Positions 21,987 to 29,700 of a stretch of DNA of 53,474 bases are shown in pieces. The notes beneath the pieces were generated by a model. The model worked only from the letters and a program-made list of their open reading frames with translations. It ran no database searches and was not told the origin of the DNA. The DNA lies in the IMG/VR virus record IMGVR_UViG_3300050139_000115, positions 1-53,474 of that record; one strand, written 5' to 3'. The position numbers were made by a program, and so were the translations under genes. This stretch comes from a virus. Positions within the stretch are counted from its first letter, which is position 1. Each line of letters starts with the position of its first letter.

Positions 21987-22991
21987 ATGTCCCGCCGCCG
22001 GCTTACCGACCTTCACCTGCCCGTCAGGGTGTATTTCAAGAACGGCAGTTATCGCTATGTTGATCCCGCTAACAAATGGCACACCCTGGGCCGCGCATGG
22101 GACAGGGAGGCGCGCGCAGAGTTCGACCGGCTATCCAGGGGCACCGCACCACCGCAGACCGTATCAGCCCTCCTTGACGCCTTTCTGAAGCATCGCGAAG
22201 ACGAAGTGCGCGCCGGGACGAAGGCGATGCGCACCCTGGACGACAACGAGCAGGAAGCCAAGACGTTGCGCATGGTATTCGGGCAGATGCCGGTATCGAC
22301 GGTCAAGCGCCAGCACGTTGCCCGATATCTCCGGGAGCGCAACGACAAGGACGGCAAGCCGGCGCCAGTGCGCGCCAACCGCGAAGCTGCCCTCCTTTCC
22401 TCTGCCTTCGCCTGGGCGATGGGCCTGCGCGATTGGGACATCAACGAGAATCCATGCTACGGATGCCGGCGGAACACGGAGCGGCCGCGGCGCCGTTACA
22501 TTGAGACATCCGAGCTGGCAATATGGAAGCGCACCGCACCGGCAAGGCTCCGAGCGTTCGTGCTGTTGAAGCGCCTCACCGGATCGCGCCAAGGCGAGCT
22601 ACTCGCGCTCACGCGGGCGAGCATCACAGATCGAGGGCTTACGATCGGGATCTCCAAGACAGGACGAACCAAGATCGTGCGCTGGTCATGGGCGTTGCGT
22701 GTAACGATCGATGCGATCCTGAAGATCCACGGCAAAGTGCCGAAGATCGCGTTATTCCCGGCCAGGAACGGCGGAGCGTTGACCGGGCGAGGATTCAAAA
22801 GCGCATGGGCTCGGGCGATGGAGCCTTACCTTACGGCCGGCGGGGCGCGGTTCCGGGAGAACGACATCCGGGCGAAGACCGCGAGCGACATGAGCACGGC
22901 CGATGCGCAGCAACTGCTCGACCACGCGAGCCCATCGATCACGCGCCGCACCTACCAGCGCGCGCCGGTGAAGGTCAGGCCGTTGCGCTGA
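21987..22991 (+). CDS. int: Tyrosine integrase
   Basis: The 334-residue protein has an N-terminal arm-binding part, a core-binding helical part (about 56-150) and a catalytic domain with Arg201 (TGSRQGELLAL), Lys224 (SKTGRTK), Arg295 (NDIRAKTASD), His313 (LLDHASPS) and Tyr323 (RRTYQR). The first His of the HxxR box is Asn292. It should recombine attP, found 63 bases downstream, with a tRNA-His gene of the host. Confidence 0.95.
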   Translation: MSRRRLTDLHLPVRVYFKNGSYRYVDPANKWHTLGRAWDREARAEFDRLSRGTAPPQTVSALLDAFLKHREDEVRAGTKAMRTLDDNEQEAKTLRMVFGQMPVSTVKRQHVARYLRERNDKDGKPAPVRANREAALLSSAFAWAMGLRDWDINENPCYGCRRNTERPRRRYIETSELAIWKRTAPARLRAFVLLKRLTGSRQGELLALTRASITDRGLTIGISKTGRTKIVRWSWALRVTIDAILKIHGKVPKIALFPARNGGALTGRGFKSAWARAMEPYLTAGGARFRENDIRAKTASDMSTADAQQLLDHASPSITRRTYQRAPVKVRPLR

Positions 22992-23024
22992 TTGTCTAAT
23001 ATCCAAAATAGATTTTAGACAATC
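22990..23024. repeat. Ten-base inverted repeat behind int
   Basis: GATTGTCTAA and TTAGACAATC are exact reverse complements separated by 15 bases. No T-tract follows, so it is more likely an arm-type site for integrase or DUF4224 protein than a terminator. Confidence 0.5.
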
Positions 23025-23053
23025 GCGCTTTCGACTCTTCTAACCCCTTGATT

Positions 23054-23098
23054 TGGGGTGGCTGATGGGGCTCGAACCCACGACAACCGGAATCACAA
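23054..23098 (-). other. attP: attP core: 3' half of a tRNA-His gene
   Basis: Read on the - strand, 45 bases match the end of a proteobacterial tRNA-His from the anticodon loop (TTGTGAT, GTG anticodon) through the T arm (GTTCGAGCC) to the CCCA end. The match to the typical gene stops at 23098. No complete tRNA is present. Such partial tRNA identity next to int restores the host tRNA after integration. The 188 bases from 23099 to 23286 show no gene or clear signal. Confidence 0.85.
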
Positions 23099-23286
23099 AC
23101 CAAGCGACTTTTGCTGATTTTTAACTAGAAAACAGGAAAGTGTCAAAATCGAGCAATCGGCCGCAATCCGGGCGATTCTAGCCCCTTTCCCGCTGCCGTA
23201 CCCTACCACCCCACCCTAAGCGAACGCACGCGCCCTACCCCTGATCCAAAGGCGCCCGGCTAGAACGTAGCGCCACCCCGTAAACG

Positions 23287-23320
23287 CAAAAAATCCCAGA
23301 CCAGCCGAAGCTGATCTGGG
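23287..23320 (-). terminator. Intrinsic terminator of the late operon
   Basis: On the - strand an 11-bp stem (one T-G pair) with a TTCG loop is followed by ATTTTTT. It lies 33 bases beyond the last late gene and so ends the long leftward late transcript before attP. Confidence 0.85.
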
Positions 23321-23352
23321 TAGTTCCACAGCAACGCCTTCAGGGTGTCCAG

Positions 23353-23781
23353 CTACGCGCTCGTGACCTCGCCGCCCGTAATAAAGCCATGCCAGGCGCA
23401 TCCACCAATCAGCAGCACCGACCGATTACCACCACCTCCTACCGCGTCGCCGTTCAGCGTCAGGTCGTCGAGACTGGTCCCCGATATTGACCAGCGGCCC
23501 GGACCTGGACGAGCATCCTCGGGCGTGCCGCGGCTTCGAGACCAGCAGACCACCAGGTGAGTGCCGACCGGGCCGCCGTTTGCCGCAAAGCACTTCGGGC
23601 ACAGGAACTGGATGCCCTGCGCTTCGGCAATTGAATCGACGGGGTGCATCACGACCTGTTCGCGCAATTCGGTGTGTGACCCACTCGCCGAGCCGACCGC
23701 CGGATCGTTGACGATTTCCGTTGGCCAGTTTGGTGTCACCACGCGCCGCAGGAAGTGCGGATCGAGTTCGATCAGCTTCAT
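23353..23781 (-). CDS. Phage protein of the DUF6527-like (WHG) group
   Basis: IQFLCPKCFAANGGPVGTHL, PGPGRWSISGTSLDDLTL and GCAWHGFITGGEV characterise this 142-residue protein. C-x2-C, the WHG motif near the C-terminus and the beta-rich build recall phage proteins labelled DUF6527. Three other genes in this genome end in the same WHG pattern (41330, 41686, 41997). It is the last gene of the late operon and overlaps the endolysin stop region by 4 bases. Confidence 0.6.
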   Translation of the reverse strand: MKLIELDPHFLRRVVTPNWPTEIVNDPAVGSASGSHTELREQVVMHPVDSIAEAQGIQFLCPKCFAANGGPVGTHLVVCWSRSRGTPEDARPGPGRWSISGTSLDDLTLNGDAVGGGGNRSVLLIGGCAWHGFITGGEVTSA

Positions 23782-24260
23782 GAGTCCGCCGCCCCATACT
23801 CCAAATCATTCGCCGCGCGATTCACCCACCCCTTCCCGGCGGCCGGCCAGTTCGACAGCTTGGTCCAGTAGCGCAGGCGCTGCGCCACGAACAGCATGAT
23901 CATGTCGGTCACGCTCTTGGCCTTGATCGCCGCAACCGTCACCGGCCCGACGTGCCCATCGTCAGCGACACCTGCCGCGGCCTGTAGCTTTCTGAGCGCG
24001 GTGTCAATCCCGCTGTTCACGGCGAAGTCGAACACCTGGAAGGCGATCGCCGGGTCGTACTCGTCCATGTGGCCGCGCTGCCAGAAGTCACGCAGGTAGA
24101 TCGCCTTCGCCCCGTCGCGCGTGAGCGCCTTGATGTCGACGTCCGGGTAGGAGCGCTTGGAGATGCCCCAGTTGGTCTCGCCTCCGGGGTCAGAGGCAAG
24201 GTTGCTATACCCGCCCTCGTTTCCCAGGAGGCGATCGCAAGCAAGATCGAAGCCGGTCAT
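23778..24260 (-). CDS. Endolysin, GH108 N-acetylmuramidase-like
   Basis: FDLACDRLLGNEGGYSNLAS with the catalytic EGGY Glu, DPGGETNWGISKRSYPDVDI and LRDFWQRG match glycosyl hydrolase family 108. The C-terminal part (LRKLQAAAGVADDGHVGPVT) is a peptidoglycan-binding module of family 3 type. No signal peptide, so release would need a holin; holin-like genes are just upstream. Confidence 0.9.
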   Translation of the reverse strand: MTGFDLACDRLLGNEGGYSNLASDPGGETNWGISKRSYPDVDIKALTRDGAKAIYLRDFWQRGHMDEYDPAIAFQVFDFAVNSGIDTALRKLQAAAGVADDGHVGPVTVAAIKAKSVTDMIMLFVAQRLRYWTKLSNWPAAGKGWVNRAANDLEYGAADS

Positions 24261-24409
24261 GGCGTCACCCTAATGCTTTGGCATACCGCCACCATGCGCT
24301 GATTGTTGAGGGGCTTGGCTACCGCTTCGCAGCGCGTGTACTCAGAATAAGCACTGTCAATCACAAGCGACGGAGCGCCTGCGTAGAGAATAACAAGCAG
24401 ATAGATCAT
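24257..24409 (-). CDS. Small exported or membrane protein of the lysis cluster
   Basis: A 50-residue product starting MIYLLVILYAGAPSLVIDSA, a signal-peptide or membrane segment, followed by two cysteines. ATG and stop overlap both neighbours by 4 bases (ATGA). The place between a lipoprotein and the endolysin suggests part of a spanin-like pair, but it is unusually short. Confidence 0.5.
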   Translation of the reverse strand: MIYLLVILYAGAPSLVIDSAYSEYTRCEAVAKPLNNQRMVAVCQSIRVTP

Positions 24410-24525
24410 TTACAGTCTGTCCAGAAAAAGAACTTACCCCCTGGCTGGCCGCAGCCGTAGTCAGGGGGCAGTTGCGCGCAACCGGCGATCAGTGCCAGCG
24501 CGAGCGTGGTTATGAATCTACTCAC
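24406..24525 (-). CDS. Small lipoprotein, possible outer-membrane spanin
   Basis: A 39-residue product with GTG start overlapping the upstream stop (GTGA). It has a basic start, hydrophobic stretch and lipobox LIAGC, then a short proline/glycine-rich mature peptide. Size and place fit an Rz1-like lipoprotein. A second small lipoprotein is at 27434. Confidence 0.55.
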   Translation of the reverse strand: MSRFITTLALALIAGCAQLPPDYGCGQPGGKFFFWTDCK

Positions 24526-24839
24526 GCCGCCGATTTGTCGTAGTTGGCATCGAGCGCAGCGAGGCGCGAGGTCTGGTCCGCTTTTTCAGCATCGGTCGGC
24601 CCGCGGTTCTCTTTCTGCATCAGAGCAACGCGCGCCGCGCCCTCGTTGACCAGGTGAGTGACATCGACGCCAGCGGTGATGAGAGCGGGGAGCTGGACCA
24701 GAAGCTGCGTGGCGAAGGTCTCGACCGGTGAGGGGGTCGGTGACGGGTTCGAGTTGGTGTGGTTAATCAAAGCCGCAACCGAAAAGCCGGTCTGCAAAAG
24801 CTGCGGCAACGCTTGTAGGACCAAGAGGGCGAGAGGCAT
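24522..24839 (-). CDS. Hypothetical membrane-associated phage protein
   Basis: The 105-residue protein starts with a hydrophobic segment (MPLALLVLQALPQLLQTGFS), a proline/serine linker and a helical region ending in a charged tail (DAEKADQTSRLAALDANYDK). Possibly a lysis-cluster membrane protein. No family recognised. Confidence 0.5.
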   Translation of the reverse strand: MPLALLVLQALPQLLQTGFSVAALINHTNSNPSPTPSPVETFATQLLVQLPALITAGVDVTHLVNEGAARVALMQKENRGPTDAEKADQTSRLAALDANYDKSAA

Positions 24840-24911
24840 GGCGGTGATTCCTTTTCAATGATGAATGGTTAACTGACTCGATGCACTTCGACGCGTTACG
24901 TGCGCGCGCTG

Positions 24912-25322
24912 CTACTTCGTGCCGTACTTGTTGCTGATGCTCTGGAACGCGGAGAGCCCCGACTTCATCGCGGTAAGCGCGGTCGAGATCACGTCGCTCC
25001 CAAATCCCGGGGTATCGACGGCGGTCTGCGCAGCAGCGAGAGAATCGCGAGCGACGTTACGCGCCTTAGTGATCTGCGCAATGACTGCGGGATCGCTGCA
25101 GGGCAGCACGGCTGGAACTGCGCATCGGGAAAGCTGCGCATAGGCGGTGGCGAGTCGCTCGGCGACCCCGTAGCCTTCCTTCGCGGCAAACACGTCGCGC
25201 TGTGCTTTTGTGATGTCGAAGACTGGCGCGCTCACCTCGGTGGTTGGTGAGTTGGAGCAGCCGCTGCCCGCAAGCATCGCGAGCGTGACGGCAATGAACA
25301 ACGATGCAAATAACTTTTTCAT
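24912..25322 (-). CDS. Lipoprotein-like protein of the lysis cluster
   Basis: MKKLFASLFIAVTLAMLAGS, then GCSNS is a signal peptide with a cysteine at a lipobox-like place (position -3 is unusual). The mature 110 residues are helical. AAGGA precedes the ATG, and the start overlaps the holin-like gene stop by 4 bases. It might be secreted rather than lipidated. Confidence 0.6.
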   Translation of the reverse strand: MKKLFASLFIAVTLAMLAGSGCSNSPTTEVSAPVFDITKAQRDVFAAKEGYGVAERLATAYAQLSRCAVPAVLPCSDPAVIAQITKARNVARDSLAAAQTAVDTPGFGSDVISTALTAMKSGLSAFQSISNKYGTK

Positions 25323-25699
25323 GGCGTGGTTCCTTTCGTGGTCGGTTGTACAGCGGGTGGGACGACATTGAGCGCCTCAGCCATCGAGGACTGCGGCGCA
25401 ACAAATGCGGCGATAATTTTCGTGGTATCTGCGGGAGAGACCGGCGGTGTGGCGCCTACGGTGGAGTCCGCCACCGCGACACCCGCGTTGACCGCGATGA
25501 CCTCACGCGCCTTGGTAGCTTGCTCAGAGCGGTGCTTGTCCCACACCCCCCAAACGATCGGGATGACGATCATCACGGCACCGATGATCTCATTGACCGA
25601 ATCGGCATCGATGTATTTGTGCGTCGCCATCCACATCCCGGCCACGCCGAGCATGGTCCGCACCGCGCTTAGCAGGGATTGCTTGGTTACATCATCCAT
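25319..25699 (-). CDS. Holin-like protein, Pam3 gp28 type
   Basis: RTMLGVAGMWMATHKYIDAD, then IIGAVMIVIPIVWGVWDKHR gives two membrane segments with a short polar turn, followed by a charged cytoplasmic or periplasmic tail. The arrangement resembles the Pam3 gp28 family of phage holin-like proteins. It stands four genes before the endolysin. Confidence 0.75.
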   Translation of the reverse strand: MDDVTKQSLLSAVRTMLGVAGMWMATHKYIDADSVNEIIGAVMIVIPIVWGVWDKHRSEQATKAREVIAVNAGVAVADSTVGATPPVSPADTTKIIAAFVAPQSSMAEALNVVPPAVQPTTKGTTP

Positions 25700-25700
25700 T

Positions 25701-26204
25701 TCATTTCTCCGTTAGCATTGCCAAGCTGGCGCCACCGGCGAGCGCAGCCTGAACCACCGAGGTCGGTGTCGGGCTTTCGTAATTCTCAAGCAGCATCTGC
25801 GCGCGAATGAAAGCCGCAAGCTCGGCGCATTGCCAGACCCCGTTCGCGCCAGGCGTGACCTTGGCGATGAAAGACTTGACGGCCTCCCATTTGGAATAGG
25901 GCTCGCCGATCTTGGAGAGCGCAGTTAGTTCGGTGGCATCCGTCCACGGTTCGCGCTTTTCGCCCAAGAGCCAGTAGCATGGCAACAGGCGCGACAGCGG
26001 AAATATCCGAACAGCCGGCACCACGGCCTCGATCACCAGCACCCGATCGCCGATACACCAGGCAACCGCGGCGTGCGCGTACTCGCTACGCGTGAACATG
26101 CGGACACCCTGCACCTGCAGGTCGTACCAGCTACCCCACGCCTCATGTCCCCAGGCGAGCAGATCTCCGGAACGGATTGACGGGCGGGCGTCGGCGTAAT
26201 TCAC
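25701..26204 (-). CDS. YiiX/NlpC-P60-like cysteine hydrolase
   Basis: RSGDLLAWGHEAWGSWYDLQ, SEYAHAAVAWCIGDRVLVIE, PLSRLLPCYWLLG and GVWQCAELAAFI give the order of a permuted NlpC/P60 (YiiX-like) fold: His in EYAHAAV and Cys in WQCAEL are likely catalytic. It may cleave peptidoglycan peptides during entry or exit, or act on lipids. Located between the coiled-coil protein and the holin-like gene. Confidence 0.65.
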   Translation of the reverse strand: MNYADARPSIRSGDLLAWGHEAWGSWYDLQVQGVRMFTRSEYAHAAVAWCIGDRVLVIEAVVPAVRIFPLSRLLPCYWLLGEKREPWTDATELTALSKIGEPYSKWEAVKSFIAKVTPGANGVWQCAELAAFIRAQMLLENYESPTPTSVVQAALAGGASLAMLTEK

Positions 26205-26210
26205 TCTTTT

Positions 26211-27047
26211 CTACCGAACAAAAGTCTGCCCGCTCGGTGTCTGCCCGCTCGGTGTCTGCCCGCTCGGTGTCTGCCCGCTCGGTGTCTGCCCGCTCGGTGT
26301 CTGCCCGCTCGGTGTCTGCAAGTAGAGCACCTGGGGAGCTTGAGCCACTGGTGCCGTCGATTTGGTTTCCGCGAAGATCAGCGCGACCACGGCCACGGCG
26401 ACGCCGGCAACCGCCAGGATTGCGGCCCAGGTCGAGCCGATGCCTTCGCTCTTGCCTTGGTTCGCCGACTGCGCTTTGACCATGTTGCGCATTTCGGTCA
26501 TCAGCTCGGCCATCGCCGGGTCGGTGTAGGCGCTTCGCCCCTGTCCGGTGTACGAGGATTTTTCCAAGGTGGCGATGCGTTCGGTGAACTGCGCAGTCAG
26601 CGCGTTTTGCGCCTTCGCCATCGTGTCGGCGGTGGTTGCCACCAGGGCGCGCAGCGCGTCCGCCGATGCGGCCACCTGATTCGCCAGCACCGAGGCTTGC
26701 TGCCCGGCGCGCTCACTTGCCACCGCCACCGCCGCTACGTCCACGGCGCGGATGGCGTCGATGCGCTTCGCCTCCGCGAGCGCCAGTTTTTCATGGAAGT
26801 CAGCGACCAGCTTTTGCTGTTCGTCAATGCGCCTGCTTTCCGCCCCCCTCAAATCGTCGAGCCTCTTGCTCTCGGCCACAGAACGAAGCAAGGCGGTATC
26901 TTTCAAGTTGCCCATCACCGCGTCGTAATACTTATTGTCCGACTTGCGCAGGTCACGCTGCGCTTTGACCGCAGCCTTGACCAGCGCCATGACGTTCTCG
27001 GTCGGGTCAACGGCGCCTTTGCTATTTCTTTGTTGATCGACGGTCAT
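26211..27047 (-). CDS. Coiled-coil membrane protein with six TPSGQ repeats
   Basis: The 278-residue protein has a long helical region (AESKRLDDLRGAESRRIDEQ, LALAEAKRIDAIRAVDVAAV), a membrane segment (WAAILAVAGVAVAVVALIF) and a C-terminus of six TPSGQ units. GGAG lies 8 bases before the ATG. Coiled coil plus transmembrane anchor suggests a lysis or envelope-associated role; the repeat tail would be outside the inner membrane. Family unknown. Confidence 0.7.
   Translation of the reverse strand: MTVDQQRNSKGAVDPTENVMALVKAAVKAQRDLRKSDNKYYDAVMGNLKDTALLRSVAESKRLDDLRGAESRRIDEQQKLVADFHEKLALAEAKRIDAIRAVDVAAVAVASERAGQQASVLANQVAASADALRALVATTADTMAKAQNALTAQFTERIATLEKSSYTGQGRSAYTDPAMAELMTEMRNMVKAQSANQGKSEGIGSTWAAILAVAGVAVAVVALIFAETKSTAPVAQAPQVLYLQTPSGQTPSGQTPSGQTPSGQTPSGQTPSGQTFVR
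26224..26319 (-). repeat. Tandem 15-bp repeats, six full copies
   Basis: Six exact copies of a 15-base unit (GTCTGCCCGCTCGGT on the + strand) plus a 6-base remainder. They encode TPSGQ units in frame at the end of the coiled-coil protein. Exact identity means recent expansion and possible copy-number variation without frameshift. Confidence 0.95.
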
Positions 27048-27062
27048 CGCGTGTTCTCCGTT

Positions 27063-27443
27063 TTATTTCGCCGTGCGCCAAACGCGCTCGCCGAGCAAGT
27101 AGAATTTGTCCCAGGTGTACGGCTCCTGCTCCCAACGCATCACGTTCGGATAGCGATTGTCCAGAACGTAATCCTCATTGCCCAACGTCGCCACCAGAAC
27201 ACAGTGGTATTCGTCTTTCTCGGTGTAGCACAGACCGAGTTTCAACTGCTCACGCGGCCAACCGGCGGCCAGTAGCTTCCGCATTTTGGCGATCGCATAG
27301 TCCTCGCAATCCCCCTCGTTGCCTTCGTCGAGCGCGTCTTCCCACCAATCGTCGCGCTTGTACTTGGTGGCGTCATCAACGTAGGTCACCGCCGAGTTGA
27401 CTTCGGTGTTGATCGCGGTGAGCGCATCGAGTGTCACTGACAT
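27063..27443 (-). CDS. Transglutaminase-like cysteine peptidase (BTLCP, DUF920-like)
   Basis: NEGDCEDYAIAKMRKLLAAG, then EKDEYHCVLVATLGNEDYVL and DNRYPNV hold Cys, His and Asp in the order of bacterial transglutaminase-like cysteine peptidases. A 126-residue domain on its own is common in phage tail and lysis clusters. It may process a tail-tip protein or cut peptide cross-links. Overlaps the lipoprotein gene by 10 bases. Confidence 0.8.
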   Translation of the reverse strand: MSVTLDALTAINTEVNSAVTYVDDATKYKRDDWWEDALDEGNEGDCEDYAIAKMRKLLAAGWPREQLKLGLCYTEKDEYHCVLVATLGNEDYVLDNRYPNVMRWEQEPYTWDKFYLLGERVWRTAK

Positions 27444-27595
27444 TCGGATCTCCCCGGATGCTCATTGCAGTACGCCGTCCAGTTCGGATTTGCGTCCGTT
27501 CTGCCGCCCATCGGTATGGTGCTGTCCGGGCCGGCCGGTTGTACCGGAGCGCACGCCGAGGCGAGCAGCAATAAAATGACGCAATATCGCCTCAT
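27434..27595 (-). CDS. Small lipoprotein
   Basis: The 53-residue product MRRYCVILLLLASACAPVQP has a lipobox LASAC and a short proline-rich mature part with two cysteines. ATG 27595 shares its A with the stop of the gene upstream. Like the product at 24406 it could be an Rz1-like spanin subunit. Confidence 0.6.
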   Translation of the reverse strand: MRRYCVILLLLASACAPVQPAGPDSTIPMGGRTDANPNWTAYCNEHPGRSECQ

Positions 27596-28053
27596 CACAG
27601 ACCCAGCTTCGCTTTCTCTGCGCGCCCCCACGTGCGCACGGCCTCGACGTGCGCGCCGAAAGCCACCAAAGCATCACGCTCCCCCGCTTCGAACGTGTAC
27701 GCCCCAAGCGCTACGCCCACACCAATCCGAGCAAAATACTGCTCATCTTCGAGGCTATAGCGCGCTCGAATCTGCTCCTGCATCCGGGACGAGATCAGTG
27801 CGACATGCGGGCTCGCCGCCTTGATCGCGTCGCGCAGCGCGTCGGTGAGCGTCACCGGCGCCACGTTTGCCGCGATCTCTTGCGGCTGCTCGGCAGGCAG
27901 TGCGGCCCCGTCTGGCAGGGCGACATAGGTAATGCCCTCGACGGTGGCCAGTTCGGTGCCCAGACGCTGGCGCGTCGTTGGGTCTTCAGGCAGCCGCAGC
28001 TCGCGGGTGATCTGCTCGTCGATATGCTTGCGGTAGCCAATGATGGAGGGCAT
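27595..28053 (-). CDS. Hypothetical protein behind DGR2
   Basis: The 152-residue protein starts at ATG 28053 with AAGGAG 7 bases upstream (MPSIIGYRKHIDEQITRELR). The C-terminal region ARIGVGVALGAYTFEAGERD, then AFGAHVEAVRTWGRAEKAKL is conserved-looking. It overlaps the 3' end of the DGR2 reverse transcriptase gene by 68 bases. The place after tail-fibre genes suggests a tail or fibre accessory role. Confidence 0.6.
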   Translation of the reverse strand: MPSIIGYRKHIDEQITRELRLPEDPTTRQRLGTELATVEGITYVALPDGAALPAEQPQEIAANVAPVTLTDALRDAIKAASPHVALISSRMQEQIRARYSLEDEQYFARIGVGVALGAYTFEAGERDALVAFGAHVEAVRTWGRAEKAKLGL

Positions 28054-29002
28054 GGTTGTGCTCCTTGAGATAACGCAGCATGTGCTGCAATGAATGGGTG
28101 CGGCGCGCATGGCCGAGCACTGAAACCGTGCTCTCCATTTCGCCGCGCTTGACGGACTGGCGGAAGGTATAAAGGCTATGCCGGCGCACGAAGCGCTTGC
28201 TGATCCAGGTGCGGTAGCCGACGAAGTTCATGCCGCGCTTCACCCGCGCCAGGGTAGACTTCGACAGCTCGAGATGAAGGCCGGCGATGAACTCCACGAT
28301 CCGCGCCTTGCAGATCAGTAGTGCCTCGCGCGTCAAACCGAACAGCACGAAGTCGTCCACATAGCGGCAGTAGCGCTTGATGTGCAGAACGCGCTTGATG
28401 AAGTGATCGAGCGGGTTGAGGTAGATCAGTGCGTAGAGTTGCGAAAGCAGGTTGCCGATTGGAATGCCAACCGGCTCGCCGTGGTCCGAGAACAGCATCA
28501 TCAGATCCACGAATCGCCGGTCCTTGATCTTTCGTTCGATCAGGCCGCGAAGAATCTTCCGATCGATACGATAGAAGAACTTTCGGATGTCGAGCTTCAA
28601 CGTGTAGCTGCCAGGCGGGCAGGCTTGCAGAGCCTCCTGCGCGTAGTCAGCGGCCTTGTGCGTGCCATAACCGACGCGGCATGCAAACGATTGATCGATG
28701 AAGCCGCGGTCGAAGATCGGCCCGGCCACGGCATAGATGGCATGCTGCACCACCAGGTCGCGGAAGGCGGGAGCATAGATGCGCCGCGGCTTCGGTTCGT
28801 AGACCATGAAACTATAGTACGGGCGCGGCTTGTAGCTGCCGTCTGCCAGCTCTCGGTGCAGTGCGTCCATATTGGCGGCCAGGCGCTTCTCGAAGTTGAA
28901 ACACGCACGCTTGCCGTGCTTATGTCTCGCCGCGGCGTGGAAGGCCAACCGCAGCGCCTCCGGTGTGAAGGCGGATTCGAACAGATAACCGAAGCGCTTC
29001 AT
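27986..29002 (-). CDS. DGR2 reverse transcriptase
   Basis: The 338-residue enzyme shows YSFMVYEPKPRRIYAPAFRD, LKLDIRKFFYRID, VGIPIGNLLSQLYALIYLNP and RYCRYVDDFVLFG. YVDD is the catalytic motif and the IGNLLSQ motif 4 is of DGR type. GGAG is 8 bases before ATG 29002. The sequence is clearly divergent from the DGR1 enzyme (different motif surroundings and length), so the two DGRs are not recent copies of each other. Confidence 0.95.
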   Translation of the reverse strand: MKRFGYLFESAFTPEALRLAFHAAARHKHGKRACFNFEKRLAANMDALHRELADGSYKPRPYYSFMVYEPKPRRIYAPAFRDLVVQHAIYAVAGPIFDRGFIDQSFACRVGYGTHKAADYAQEALQACPPGSYTLKLDIRKFFYRIDRKILRGLIERKIKDRRFVDLMMLFSDHGEPVGIPIGNLLSQLYALIYLNPLDHFIKRVLHIKRYCRYVDDFVLFGLTREALLICKARIVEFIAGLHLELSKSTLARVKRGMNFVGYRTWISKRFVRRHSLYTFRQSVKRGEMESTVSVLGHARRTHSLQHMLRYLKEHNHALHHWLPQAYRRADHPRAAAA

Positions 29003-29159
29003 TACCGGAACTCCGCTTGACGTTCGAGACGGCATGCCGCCCTACCAGAAAAGCGCCGGCACACCGATTTCGCCGTGACTATCATGGCGCTAATCACGCG
29101 CCGGAAAGCGTCTCCCTTGATTCCACTTCGACCCTGCAGCCCGTGAGGTGAAATCGAGT

Positions 29160-29274
29160 CCGCGCGAAACCCCACGTTGTTGTTGGAGTTGCTACGCACA
29201 TTGTTGAGATTGAAATACCAGACCCCGGCGTTCGACGAGTTGTTCCAGTTGCCGCCAGAGATCGGGCACATGTC
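29160..29274 (-). repeat. DGR2 template repeat (TR)
   Basis: 115 bases aligned without gaps to the variable repeat at 29715-29829. It contains eleven AAY codons in the frame of the target. It lies between avd (overlap 2 bases) and the reverse transcriptase, the order known from Bordetella phage BPP-1. Confidence 0.95.
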
Positions 29275-29683
29275 AAGACGCTTCCCGTTTTTCGAGCTGA
29301 TGTTCGGCGACGATCCAGCCGCCGAGCATCCTGCCTAATTCGTCCACCAGCCGCGAGAGCGCGAGATACCGATGCTCGCCCAACGCGGCCGGAGATTTGT
29401 CCACCTTCTTCCCATCCTTGAACTCGAAATATCCGAGCGTGTACGCGAGGCGCACCAGCATGCGCAGTTGCTCGTGCCGGATGTCCAGATTCGTCAGGCT
29501 GGTTTTCTTGTGATAGCGCTTCTGCGCTTCGACGATGAAACCATAGACCTCGTAGGCCGCGCGCCGGATTTCGAGCGCGAGACCGTACTTTTCATGCTTC
29601 GGGAAGTGATTCAGATGCACGTTCATCAGCTTCGCGAATTCCATGAATTTCTGATCCAGTTTGGCTTCGTCGTGTAGCCCCAT
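29273..29683 (-). CDS. avd: DGR2 accessory variability protein (Avd)
   Basis: The 136-residue helical basic protein (KYGLALEIRRAAYEVYGFIV, HEQLRMLVRLAYTLGYFEF, RLVDELGRMLGGWIVAEHQL) closely follows the pattern of Bordetella Avd, whose last helix also reads as a GRILGSWI-like motif. It should form a pentamer binding the reverse transcriptase and template RNA. ATG 29683 is 17 bases after the target gene stop. Confidence 0.9.
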   Translation of the reverse strand: MGLHDEAKLDQKFMEFAKLMNVHLNHFPKHEKYGLALEIRRAAYEVYGFIVEAQKRYHKKTSLTNLDIRHEQLRMLVRLAYTLGYFEFKDGKKVDKSPAALGEHRYLALSRLVDELGRMLGGWIVAEHQLEKREAS

Positions 29684-29700
29684 CGCTATCGCTCGGGGCC

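Noticed and set aside
23054-23098. A tRNA gene
   Set aside because: Only the 3' half from the anticodon loop is present; no acceptor 5' strand or D arm, so it is an attachment core and not a working tRNA.
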